Assembly: GCF_002876705.1 (NCBI RefSeq)
Contig: NZ_MDAG01000008.1
Coordinates: 124,001 to 188,000, forward strand
DNA length: 64,000 nucleotides
Origin: Enterovibrio norvegicus_B
GTDB taxonomy: Bacteria; Pseudomonadota; Gammaproteobacteria; Enterobacterales; Vibrionaceae
Direction: 5' to 3'
Shown here one piece after another: positions 24,803 to 33,170 of the stretch. Below the pieces are notes generated by a model. It made no database searches. It was given only the letters and a program-made list of their open reading frames with translations, and was not told where the DNA came from. Position 1 is the first letter of the stretch. Every line of letters starts with the position of its first letter. Both the position numbers and the translations under genes were made by a program.

Positions 24803-26320
24803 ATGGGTGAGTTGCTTCGACTTGAGCATGTCTCTAAGCAATACCCAGGTGTGCTGGCATTGGATGATGTCAGCTTAACCCTGGAACCTGGCGAGGTACA
24901 TGTGCTGTTTGGCGAGAACGGCGCAGGTAAATCGACACTTATTTCCATGGTGGCAGGGGTGATGCCTCCTTCCAATGGACAACTGATATTCAACGGGGAG
25001 CCCGTGCGTTTCAACTCGGTGTACGACGCACGCCTTAATGGGATCAGTGCGGTGTTTCAGGAGTTCTCTTTGGTTGAGTCGCTGACGGTAGGCGAGAACT
25101 TGTTATTGGGGGATGAACCCACCAATTGGCGCTTCATTGACCAAAAGACCAGTCAGGAACTCGTCGAGAAAGAGCTGGAAAAATTTGACTTTGATTTGTC
25201 GCCAACACAAGTCGTCGGACAGCTTTCTCGCGCGGGTCAGCAAATGGTTGAGATTGCCAAAGCACTGCGCAGTGATGTGTCGGTACTGATTCTGGATGAA
25301 CCGACGGCATCGTTGACGGAAAAGGAAACCGAACAACTCTTTGAACTTGTCGATGAACTCAAAGCGAAAGGTGTGGGGATTTTCTATATCACGCACCGTA
25401 TGGCGGAAATTCACCGCATTGCTGATCGTATCTCTGTATTGCGTGATGGAAAACACATCGGGACGGTAAATGCCGAAGAGGTGACGGACGACGAGCTGGT
25501 GGAAATGATGACAGGGAGAGTTATCTCCCAGCTTTATCCAGACATTCCATGTAACCGAAGGGAAACCGTTTTGCAGGTATCAGAGCTTCAAACGTCTGAT
25601 GGCACCGTTCAGAGCGCCACGTTCAGTGTTGCGGAAGGTGAAGTAGTTGGGTTTGCAGGGTTAGTGGGGTGTGGGAAATCGGAAGCACTGAGAGCGTGTT
25701 TTGGTATCGAAACCGTCGAATCCGGTCAGGTCACTTTTTATGGTGAAAACGTGACGGGCTTTTCGCCTCGGGAAATGCTGGAAATGGGCATGTTCTATAA
25801 CTCCCGAGACCGCAAAGAAGAAGGTTTGATGATGGTGCGAAGTGGCAGGGAAAACATTGGCCTAGCATCGTTGGACACTCCTCCCTTTAAAGCATCCGGC
25901 AGTTTGGTGAATCGTCGTCATGAAAAGGACATTGCTGAACGCTTAGCGTCGCGCTTACGCCTCTATCCGATGGATACCGAAAGGGATGTATCTCAATTTA
26001 GCGGCGGAAACCAACAGAAAGTATTGCTGGCGAAATGCCTCACACGCGGTGTGTCGCTGTACATCTTCGATGAGCCAACGGTGGGGGTCGATGTCGCCAC
26101 TCGCTCAGAGATCTACGCCTTTATCGGTGAGTTATGTGAACAAGGCGCAGCGGTTGTGATTATCTCTTCCGATTTGCCTGAGATCCTGAATCTAACTCAC
26201 CGCGCGTACGTGATGCATGAAGGTGAAATCAAAGCGCATTTTACGGGGGATGACATCACTGAGCAGAATATTTTGGGTCATTTCTTTCATCGAGAAGAAA
26301 CCGAAAGTGCTGCGAGTTGA
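24803..26320 (+). CDS. ABC importer ATPase, tandem-domain (RbsA-like)
   Basis: A 505-residue protein with two nucleotide-binding domains, the size and layout of ribose/galactose-type importers. Domain 1 has Walker A GENGAGKST, an atypical signature LSRAGQQ and Walker B LILDEPTASL. Domain 2 has a degenerate P-loop (GLVGCGKSEA), a good signature FSGGNQQK and Walker B YIFDEPTVGVD. It powers the permease encoded next. Such asymmetric sites are normal in this family. Confidence 0.93.
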   Translation: MGELLRLEHVSKQYPGVLALDDVSLTLEPGEVHVLFGENGAGKSTLISMVAGVMPPSNGQLIFNGEPVRFNSVYDARLNGISAVFQEFSLVESLTVGENLLLGDEPTNWRFIDQKTSQELVEKELEKFDFDLSPTQVVGQLSRAGQQMVEIAKALRSDVSVLILDEPTASLTEKETEQLFELVDELKAKGVGIFYITHRMAEIHRIADRISVLRDGKHIGTVNAEEVTDDELVEMMTGRVISQLYPDIPCNRRETVLQVSELQTSDGTVQSATFSVAEGEVVGFAGLVGCGKSEALRACFGIETVESGQVTFYGENVTGFSPREMLEMGMFYNSRDRKEEGLMMVRSGRENIGLASLDTPPFKASGSLVNRRHEKDIAERLASRLRLYPMDTERDVSQFSGGNQQKVLLAKCLTRGVSLYIFDEPTVGVDVATRSEIYAFIGELCEQGAAVVIISSDLPEILNLTHRAYVMHEGEIKAHFTGDDITEQNILGHFFHREETESAAS

Positions 26321-26362
26321 ACCTCTAAAAGATGAGCATGGGACAGACAGGAAGTGAAGAGC

Positions 26363-27424
26363 ATGAACATACAAAACAATGCCTCGACGGGAAATGAACG
26401 CGTCGAGATAGGGCAAGGAAAGCCAATGAACAACATGAAATATTTTGCAAAGAAATGGTTTGTCACCCTTGGGGTTTTACCCTTTCTCTTAATTGCGGCA
26501 GTGGCCATTTTTGCATCGGTGTCGGACAACTTTCTGACGGTGCGTAACCTACTAAATGTTGTGCGCCAGTCGTCATATCTCACGTTGGTGGCGGTAGGGC
26601 AAATGGTGGTGTTGTTGACGGGCGGGTTTGATTTGTCTGTGGGCACCATGATCGCATTGTCATCGGTTGTAGGCGCAACAGCAATGGCTGCTAGCTACGC
26701 AGCGATGCCTGACATGGTTTGGCTGTGTATCACGATAGGGCTGATGGCGGGCATGTTGGCTGGCATGACCATTGGTGTTGTGAATGGTGTGGGTGTCGCT
26801 GTACTGGGTGTATCTCCGTTCATGATGACGTTGGGCATGGCATCTGTTGGTTTTGGTGCGGCGCTATACCTCACTGGAGGAACACCGGTTTACGGCATGC
26901 CGCAGGCGTTTGGTGATTTATTCGGCTTTGGCAGTTTCTGGGGTATTCCCGCTCCAGTTTGCGTGGCGGCTGTTGCGATTTCTCTCGCCGCTATCTTGGT
27001 AAATCGAACTCGACTGGGGCGTTATTTCTATGCCGTCGGTGGCAACATCAAAGCGGCTCGCTTGTCGGGGATTAACACAAAACGAACCTTGTTCTCTGCC
27101 TACATCATTTGCGCAGGCTTCGCGGCACTGTCGGGGATGTTGTTGACGGCGCGTCTAGATACTGGCGAAGCGAACATTGGTTCAGCAATGCCGCTGGAAT
27201 CGATTGCAGCGTGCGTGATTGCTGGGGTGAGTTTACGCGGTGGCGTGGGGCGTTTAGGGAATGTGGTTTTGGGCGCGATTTTTATCGGACTGGTGCAAAA
27301 CGGCATGAACCTAGCGCGCGTTGAGTCTTATCTCCAGACCGTTGTAATTGGGGGCTTATTGATATTCGCCGTGGTAGTTGAACAGGTACGTTTACGCATG
27401 ATGCAAAGCCTTCACCAAGATTAA
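26363..27424 (+). CDS. ABC importer permease (RbsC-like)
   Basis: About 353 residues, polytopic, with the family signatures TVRNLLNVVRQSSYLTLVAVGQ, LLTGGFDLSVGTMIALSS, GVVNGVGVAVLGVSPFMMTLGM, GRYFYAVGGNIKAARLSGI and MPLESIAACVIAGVSLRGGVGRLGNVV. Possible starts are GTG 26354, ATG 26363 (AGGAAG eight bases before) and ATG 26426 (AAGGAA five bases before). The last gives the most typical N-terminus. It forms a homodimeric pore with the tandem ATPase. Confidence 0.92.
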   Translation: MNIQNNASTGNERVEIGQGKPMNNMKYFAKKWFVTLGVLPFLLIAAVAIFASVSDNFLTVRNLLNVVRQSSYLTLVAVGQMVVLLTGGFDLSVGTMIALSSVVGATAMAASYAAMPDMVWLCITIGLMAGMLAGMTIGVVNGVGVAVLGVSPFMMTLGMASVGFGAALYLTGGTPVYGMPQAFGDLFGFGSFWGIPAPVCVAAVAISLAAILVNRTRLGRYFYAVGGNIKAARLSGINTKRTLFSAYIICAGFAALSGMLLTARLDTGEANIGSAMPLESIAACVIAGVSLRGGVGRLGNVVLGAIFIGLVQNGMNLARVESYLQTVVIGGLLIFAVVVEQVRLRMMQSLHQD

Positions 27425-27485
27425 TCGTGTCGGTATGAGCAGCAAAGTGGCAATGCATTTTTTGCGAGCAGGAGATAGAGAGTCA

Positions 27486-28229
27486 ATGATTAACATTAAT
27501 AGTGACATGGGTGAAAGCTTTGGCATATGGAAGTTGGGTGATGATGAGGCGCTAATGCCCTATATCACAGAGGCGAATATCGCCTGCGGTTTCCACGCCT
27601 CCGACCCAAATCATATGCGAATGACAGTGGCATTGGCAAAAAAATACAACATCCGTGTTGGCGCACACTTCTCCTTACCTGATCTACAAGGGTTTGGCAG
27701 ACGTGAAATGAAAATGGAAAGGGAGGAGCTTTTCAACGTGATTGTGTACCAAGTCGGTGCGCTGAAAAGCTTTCTCGATATGGCGGGCGTTCCCCTGAAT
27801 CACCTGAAGCCACATGGCGCACTTTATGGCATGGCGGCTCGACAATCAGACATTGCGAATGCCATTGCCGATGTGGCGCTTCACTATCAGGTTCCCGTGT
27901 TTGGTTTGGCCGGTACCTGCCATGAACAGGTGTATACCGAGAGAGGGGTCACGTTCGTGCCTGAGTTTTATGCCGACCTTGATTATGACGAAAACGGGGG
28001 GCTGATCATTACCCGAAATCACCCTCACACAGACCCAGACGACGCAGCGGAGAAATGCCTTCGAGCGGTGGATGACGGCAAAGTCAAAACGGTTAACGGC
28101 AATTGGGTTTCTGCCACGGTGAATACAATCTGTGTTCACTCAGACACACCCAATGCTGTGGAAGTTGCGCGATCGGTAAGAGAGAAACTGGGCGATCGCG
28201 TTGTCTCGCCTTCGCCGGCCTACACGTAA
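27486..28229 (+). CDS. LamB/YcsF family protein (PxpA-like 5-oxoprolinase subunit A)
   Basis: A 247-residue member of the LamB/YcsF family. ATG 27486 is chosen because CAGGAGA precedes it and conservation begins at once (MININSDMGESFGIWKLGDDEALMPYITEANIACGFHASDP, residues 1-41). HLKPHGALYGM near residue 105 is another hallmark. In E. coli PxpA, with PxpBC, opens the lactam ring of 5-oxoproline using ATP. Here the partners at 30021-31863 are present, together with a biotin carboxylase and carrier. That resembles a biotin-dependent amide carboxylase system, so the substrate may be another lactam. Confidence 0.9.
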   Translation: MININSDMGESFGIWKLGDDEALMPYITEANIACGFHASDPNHMRMTVALAKKYNIRVGAHFSLPDLQGFGRREMKMEREELFNVIVYQVGALKSFLDMAGVPLNHLKPHGALYGMAARQSDIANAIADVALHYQVPVFGLAGTCHEQVYTERGVTFVPEFYADLDYDENGGLIITRNHPHTDPDDAAEKCLRAVDDGKVKTVNGNWVSATVNTICVHSDTPNAVEVARSVREKLGDRVVSPSPAYT

Positions 28230-28269
28230 TTAAACGCATTTACACGTCAACCAAAACAAGGAGTTGTTT

Positions 28270-28512
28270 ATGGACAAATCAGTGATCGTTTCCCCGTTAC
28301 CGGGCATTTTTTATCGCACCCCTTCGCCAGATCTACCGAAATATTGCGAGGTGGGTGACACCATCAAGGCTGGCAGTGTGATTGGCGTTGTCGAGGTCAT
28401 GAAATCGTTCCACGAAGTACGTGCTGATGTGGGGGGCAAGATAGAAGCCTTTCTCATTGAGAATGAAGACCCTGTGATGGCAGGGCAGCCCCTTGTCAAA
28501 CTCGAACGTTAA
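28270..28512 (+). CDS. Biotin carboxyl carrier protein
   Basis: An 80-residue biotinyl domain. ATG 28270 is chosen with AAGGAG ahead. It has VSPLPGIFYRTPSPDLPKY at the N-terminus and the biotin site EVMKS with Lys45. Positions before and after the site (GVVEVMKSFHEVRAD) fit AccB-type domains, although Val replaces the usual Ala before Met-Lys. It lacks the long N-terminal region of the true acetyl-CoA carboxylase carrier, so it is dedicated to this operon. It would be carboxylated by the next gene's product and serve the carboxyltransferase subunits. Confidence 0.92.
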   Translation: MDKSVIVSPLPGIFYRTPSPDLPKYCEVGDTIKAGSVIGVVEVMKSFHEVRADVGGKIEAFLIENEDPVMAGQPLVKLER

Positions 28513-28575
28513 TTGCGTTTTTGTTTGCCAATACACCCCACTGAAAAGACACATGAATGAAGTAAGGAGGCCAAC

Positions 28576-30018
28576 GTGGCTATTAAAAGGATGCTTGTTG
28601 CAAACCGAGGCGAAATTGCCGTTCGGATCATTCGGGCAGCACGAGAATTAGGCATCGAGTCTGTGCAGGTTTATAGCGAGGCAGATGCGGATTCTCTGGC
28701 TGTGAAATTGGCAGACAAAGCGGTGTGTATTGGCCCACCCAAAGCGGCAAAGTCGTACTTGAACATTGATGCCATCATGGCGGCAGCGCAACACGAAAAA
28801 GTGGATGCGATTCACCCAGGCTATGGCTTTTTATCCGAAAACGCGGAATTTGCGGATGCGGTGGTCAAAGCTGGCATGATTTTCGTTGGTCCGTCTGGCC
28901 TCATTATGCGAAAAATGGGCGATAAAGCCACGGCAAAGAAAACCGCAAAACAGGCGGGCGTTCCTACTGTTCCAGGCAGTGATGGTCGTGTTGAGTCATT
29001 GGATATTGCCACTGCTGTGGCGGCTGAAATTGGGTATCCCGTGATGATCAAGGCATCAGCGGGCGGCGGTGGCCGGGGTATACGTGTAGTGAACTCATTG
29101 GAGGAATTGGCAGAACAGTTCCACCCCGCTCAAGCTGAAGCGGCAGCAGCATTTGGCGATGGTGGCTTGTACGTCGAAAAGCTGATCACAGGTTCACGCC
29201 ACATTGAATTCCAATTGCTCGCCGATGGAAAGCGTGCGGTGCATTTGTTTGAACGTGAGTGCTCTCTCCAGCGCCGTCGTCAAAAAGTGTGGGAAGAAGC
29301 GCCAAGCGCCGTGCTATCGCCGTCCGTTAGAGCCAGCATGGGTAAAGCCGCAGCGGCTTTGGCTGAGTCGGTTGGGTACTGCGGTGCAGGGACGGTTGAA
29401 TATCTGTACAACGAAAAAAATGGCGAGTTCTACTTCATTGAAATGAATACGCGCATTCAGGTTGAACACCCAGCAACGGAATGGATTACCGGCGTTGACC
29501 TCGTCAGAGAGATGATTTTAGTCGCAGACGGGCAACCGTTGCCGTTCACGCAAGATGAACTGTCTATCAAAGGTCATGCCATTGAAGTGCGCATCAATGC
29601 GGAAGACCCGACGAAAGACTTCATGCCGTTTCCTGGCAAGGTTGAAAACCTGTCTATCCCCCAAGGCCCAGGCGTCCGCTTCGATAGCTTGCTTTATCCC
29701 GGCTATGCGATTTCACCGTTTTATGATTCGTTGCTAGGCAAGCTCATTATTTGGGACACGGACAGAGACAAAGCGATTGCACGTCTTGATCGCGCCTTGA
29801 GTGAGCTTTCCATCGGTGGCGTGAAGACCACGAAACCTTTGTTTGTCGCACTGTCTCGAGATCCTGATGTGCAAGCTGGGCGATTTGATACCAAATGGTT
29901 GGAGAGTTGGTTGAGCAACTACGGGGCAACGTTGGACGATAGCGACATTCTCGACAATACGTCGACTGACAATGAGCAAAATGTTGATGCGTTGAATACA
30001 CAGTCGATGAGGGCTTAG
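28576..30018 (+). CDS. Biotin carboxylase (AccC-like)
   Basis: A 480-residue ATP-grasp enzyme starting at GTG 28576 with AAGGAGG before it. It has the N-terminal KRMLVANRGEIAVRIIRAARELG, the glycine-rich ATP loop SAGGGGRGIRVV and the catalytic EMNTRIQVEHPATEWITG. It carboxylates the biotin of the small carrier using ATP and bicarbonate. It is somewhat longer than AccC owing to a low-complexity acidic tail (about the last 30 residues). It is a second, pathway-specific copy by context, two bases upstream of the carboxyltransferase genes. Confidence 0.94.
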   Translation: MAIKRMLVANRGEIAVRIIRAARELGIESVQVYSEADADSLAVKLADKAVCIGPPKAAKSYLNIDAIMAAAQHEKVDAIHPGYGFLSENAEFADAVVKAGMIFVGPSGLIMRKMGDKATAKKTAKQAGVPTVPGSDGRVESLDIATAVAAEIGYPVMIKASAGGGGRGIRVVNSLEELAEQFHPAQAEAAAAFGDGGLYVEKLITGSRHIEFQLLADGKRAVHLFERECSLQRRRQKVWEEAPSAVLSPSVRASMGKAAAALAESVGYCGAGTVEYLYNEKNGEFYFIEMNTRIQVEHPATEWITGVDLVREMILVADGQPLPFTQDELSIKGHAIEVRINAEDPTKDFMPFPGKVENLSIPQGPGVRFDSLLYPGYAISPFYDSLLGKLIIWDTDRDKAIARLDRALSELSIGGVKTTKPLFVALSRDPDVQAGRFDTKWLESWLSNYGATLDDSDILDNTSTDNEQNVDALNTQSMRA

Positions 30019-30020
30019 GG

Positions 30021-30896
30021 ATGAAGAATCGTTATTCCTTTGGTGGTGATGAACACCTCTTTGTTGAAGTGGATGAAGAAATGTCGCTGGCGGCGTTCTT
30101 CAAAGCGTTATCGATGACAGAGACGCTGAAAAGTATGTCGTTAGATGGCGTGGTTGAAATATGCCCGGCTAACGCCTCGTTCCAAATTAAATTTAACCCT
30201 GATGTTATTTCACCGGACGAGATACTCGCTGTCATGAAAGACATCGAGAAAGCGGCGAGTGAAGACGAAAAAGCGATTGATACACGCATTATCGAAGTGC
30301 CGGTTTTCTACCAAGATCCTTGGACGCAAGAAACCCTGATGCGCTTTAGAGAGCGTCACCAAACACCGGACAAAACTGATTTGGAGTTTGCCGCGCAAAT
30401 CAATGGATACGACTCTGTGGATGCGTTTATTGATGCGCACTGCGGGTCGCCATGGTTTGTCACCATGGTGGGTTTTGTCTCAGGCCTTCCGTTTATGTAT
30501 CAGATGGTTGAAAGAGATAAGCAAATCCAAGTGCCGAAGTATCTGCGTCCACGAACGGACACGCCAAAGCATACCGTGGGGTATGGAGGATGCTTTAGCT
30601 GTATCTATTCCGTGAGAGGTGCGGGGGGGTACCAAATGTTTGGCGTCACACCGCTGACCATTTTCGATCCTAGCCAAAAAATCAGCTACCTGAATGACTT
30701 CATGGTGTTTTTTAAACCGGGCGACATCATTAAATATGTTCCTGTTGATCATGCGGAATTCGACCGGATAACGGCAGCGATTGAAGACGGCACGTATCAG
30801 CCAAACATTCATTCAGTGCGTTTTTCCCTTGATGAATTTGAAGCGGATATGCCCGCTTATAACCGTTCTTTGTTGGAGGTGTGTCATGGCGGTTAA
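30021..30896 (+). CDS. Carboxyltransferase subunit 1 (KipI/PxpB/AHS1 family)
   Basis: A 291-residue protein of the allophanate-hydrolase subunit 1 family. The N-terminal domain has YSFGGDEHLFVEVDEE and LDGVVEICPANASFQIKFNP. The C-terminal cyclophilin-like part has MVGFVSGLPFMYQM and HTVGYGGCFSCIYSVRGAGGYQMFGVTPL. It is longer than E. coli PxpB (about 220), with extra length in the middle. The same fold forms half of the carboxyltransferase of urea carboxylase. It overlaps the next gene by 11 bases. Confidence 0.9.
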   Translation: MKNRYSFGGDEHLFVEVDEEMSLAAFFKALSMTETLKSMSLDGVVEICPANASFQIKFNPDVISPDEILAVMKDIEKAASEDEKAIDTRIIEVPVFYQDPWTQETLMRFRERHQTPDKTDLEFAAQINGYDSVDAFIDAHCGSPWFVTMVGFVSGLPFMYQMVERDKQIQVPKYLRPRTDTPKHTVGYGGCFSCIYSVRGAGGYQMFGVTPLTIFDPSQKISYLNDFMVFFKPGDIIKYVPVDHAEFDRITAAIEDGTYQPNIHSVRFSLDEFEADMPAYNRSLLEVCHGG

Positions 30897-31863
30897 TGTG
30901 CTCAACCCAGGTTTAGCGACCTCGGTACAGGACTTGGGTCGACCAGGCTATTTCCATTTGGGTATTCCGGTATCTGGCGCCATGGATCACCTGTCCCTTC
31001 GCTGTGCGAATTTGTTGGTGGGCAACCCAGAAGATGCAGCGTGCTTAGAAGCGGTGTTTGTTGGGCCAACTCTGCAGTTTGAAAAAAACTGTATCGTTGC
31101 GGTCACGGGCGGAGACATGACGCCATTGGTTGATGGTGTGGAGCAGGAAACATGGGCGGGCTTTGATGTATTGGCAGGGCAAACGCTGTCATTTAGTCAC
31201 CTTAAATCCGGCGCGCGTATTTACATTGCTATCTCAGGTGGCATTGATGTCCCTGTGGTTCTGGGCAGTCGTTCGACTTACACCCTCGGCGCGCTTGGCG
31301 GTTTTCAAGGGCGGCTCCTTGCGAAAGATGATTGTTTGCCTGTTGGTGACAGCGCGTCATTCAGCCAAACCGCAGGCGCTCAACTTCCAGAAAACTTGCG
31401 CCGACAATTCCCGAAAGAACAAACACTGAGAGTACTCCCGGGTTTGTACTGGCATCGAATCACTGAAGCCTCTGGTGAGCAGTTTTTCAAAGAGTCTTGG
31501 ACGGTAGCGCCCGAAGCTGACCGCATTGGATACCGCTTCAAAGGTGGCACTGCGCTTGAGTTTGTAGAGAGAGAGCAGCCCTTTGGTGCCGGTTCTGATC
31601 CGTCAAACATCGTTGATGGGTGTTATCCCTATGGATCGATTCAAGTGCCGGGCGGGACTGAACCTATCATCTTGCACCGAGATGCGGTGTCTGGCGGCGG
31701 CTACTTTATGGTAGGCACGGTCATTTCATCTGACCTTGATTTGATCGGGCAAATGCAGCCGAACACCAAAGCCCGCTTTGAATCCGTCACGATGGAACAG
31801 GCGCTTTCAGCCCGTCGAGATTATCAACTGAACCTTCAAAAAATCCGCGAAATACTTATCTGA
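30886..31863 (+). CDS. Carboxyltransferase subunit 2 (KipA/PxpC/AHS2 family)
   Basis: A 325-residue protein. ATG 30886 with GGAGG ahead is the start; conserved sequence begins immediately (VLNPGLATSVQDLGRPGYFHLGIPVSGAMDH). Further marks are VAVTGGDM, IAISGGIDVPVVLGSRSTYTLGALGGFQGR, SDPSNIVDGCYPYGSIQVPGGTEPIIL and VIGQMQP-like text near the end. It pairs with subunit 1 to transfer carboxyl from biotin to an amide or lactam nitrogen, or to work with LamB/YcsF as an oxoprolinase. Residue-level substrate specificity cannot be read. Confidence 0.92.
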   Translation: MAVNVLNPGLATSVQDLGRPGYFHLGIPVSGAMDHLSLRCANLLVGNPEDAACLEAVFVGPTLQFEKNCIVAVTGGDMTPLVDGVEQETWAGFDVLAGQTLSFSHLKSGARIYIAISGGIDVPVVLGSRSTYTLGALGGFQGRLLAKDDCLPVGDSASFSQTAGAQLPENLRRQFPKEQTLRVLPGLYWHRITEASGEQFFKESWTVAPEADRIGYRFKGGTALEFVEREQPFGAGSDPSNIVDGCYPYGSIQVPGGTEPIILHRDAVSGGGYFMVGTVISSDLDLIGQMQPNTKARFESVTMEQALSARRDYQLNLQKIREILI

Positions 31864-31874
31864 CAGGAGTCACC

Positions 31875-33170
31875 ATGACCACAAATCAACAATTGCTACA
31901 GCGGCGTGAAGCGGCTGTGGCACGGGGAGTTGCGTCTGCACATCCAGTTTTTGCCGCTCGCGCAGAGAATGCCGAGCTGTGGGATGTGGAAGGAAAACAC
32001 TTTATTGATTTCACGGCAGGCATTGCTGTGACAAATACGGGCCACTGTAATGCCGCGCTAAATCAGGCGGTTGTTGACCAAATGCAGTGCTTTAACCATA
32101 CGGCGTTTCAGGTTTCGCCGTATGAAACCTATATCTCGTTGTGTGAAAGACTCAATGAGGCGGCTCCCATGCGAGATGCCAAATCGGTGTTGCTGAGTAC
32201 GGGTGCTGAGGCGGTAGAGAATGCAGTGAAAATAGCGCGACATTACACAGGAAGAAGTGGCGTTATTTCGTTTACGGGTGGCTTTCATGGGCGTTCTTTA
32301 CTGACCATGGGGCTGACGGGGAAAATTCTTCCGTACAAATCGGGTTTTGGCCCGTTTCCTAACGACATTTATCACGTTCCGTTTCCGGTTGAGGTGCATG
32401 GTGTCTCGGTAGACGAGAGCATTGCGGCACTGTACAAGCTCTTTAAAACCGACATTGAAGCGACCAAGGTGGCGGCGATTATCCTTGAACCTGTTCAGGG
32501 CGAAGGGGGCTTTTACAAAGCACCCGAAACCCTCATGACAGCGCTTCGTGATATCTGTGACCTGCACGGTATTGTGCTTATTTTTGATGAAGTGCAAACA
32601 GGGTTTGGCCGAACAGGAAAGCTGTTTGCCAGCGACCATTTTAGTGTGAAACCAGACTTGATGACGGTAGCGAAAGCGTTAGCAGGCGGTTTCCCGCTGT
32701 CTGGCGTGATCGGTAAGCGTGACATCATGGATAGCCCTGGGCCGGGTGGTTTAGGCGGCACGTATGGCGGAAGTCCGATTGGTTGTGCAGCAGCACATGC
32801 GGTGCTGGATGAGATTGAGCGCTTGGATTTGTGCAAACGCAGTGAGCACATCGGTGAGGTCATCAGACAGCGACTGACCAAGCTAAAAACCACGTGCCCT
32901 TCTTTGCCTATAGGCGATGTTCGCGGTTTAGGTGCGATGTCCGCGTTTGAATTGGTAACGACTGATGGGCGAACGTCTGCCCCTGAATTCATTTCTCGTT
33001 TAGTGACACAAGCTCGAGAGCAAGGCCTGCTTTTGCTTTCTTGTGGTTACTGGGGCAACACGATCCGCTTGCTCCCCCCACTCACCATTGAAGACAGCAC
33101 TTTGTTGAAAGGTCTCGATATCCTTGAATCTGCACTTTTGGTGGAATTTACGCAGAAGGAGGAGGCATGA
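31875..33170 (+). CDS. gabT: 4-Aminobutyrate-type aminotransferase (GabT-like)
   Basis: A 431-residue class-III aminotransferase, very close to E. coli GabT in pattern (QLLQRREAAVARGVASAHPVFAARAENAELWDVEG, STGAEAVENAVKIARHYTGRSGVI, EPVQGEGGFY, IFDEVQTGFGRTGKLFA). The PLP lysine is in TVAKALAGGFPLSGV. It converts GABA (or 5-aminovalerate) and 2-oxoglutarate to the semialdehyde and glutamate. It lies directly after the ring-opening enzymes and overlaps the dehydrogenase gene by four bases, so the amino acid released by ring opening is its likely substrate. Confidence 0.9.
   Translation: MTTNQQLLQRREAAVARGVASAHPVFAARAENAELWDVEGKHFIDFTAGIAVTNTGHCNAALNQAVVDQMQCFNHTAFQVSPYETYISLCERLNEAAPMRDAKSVLLSTGAEAVENAVKIARHYTGRSGVISFTGGFHGRSLLTMGLTGKILPYKSGFGPFPNDIYHVPFPVEVHGVSVDESIAALYKLFKTDIEATKVAAIILEPVQGEGGFYKAPETLMTALRDICDLHGIVLIFDEVQTGFGRTGKLFASDHFSVKPDLMTVAKALAGGFPLSGVIGKRDIMDSPGPGGLGGTYGGSPIGCAAAHAVLDEIERLDLCKRSEHIGEVIRQRLTKLKTTCPSLPIGDVRGLGAMSAFELVTTDGRTSAPEFISRLVTQAREQGLLLLSCGYWGNTIRLLPPLTIEDSTLLKGLDILESALLVEFTQKEEA

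Noticed and set aside
28576..30018. Housekeeping acetyl-CoA carboxylase genes (accBC)
   Set aside because: The carrier lacks the long AccB N-terminus and the genes are embedded with LamB/YcsF and AHS genes, so a pathway-specific enzyme is more likely.
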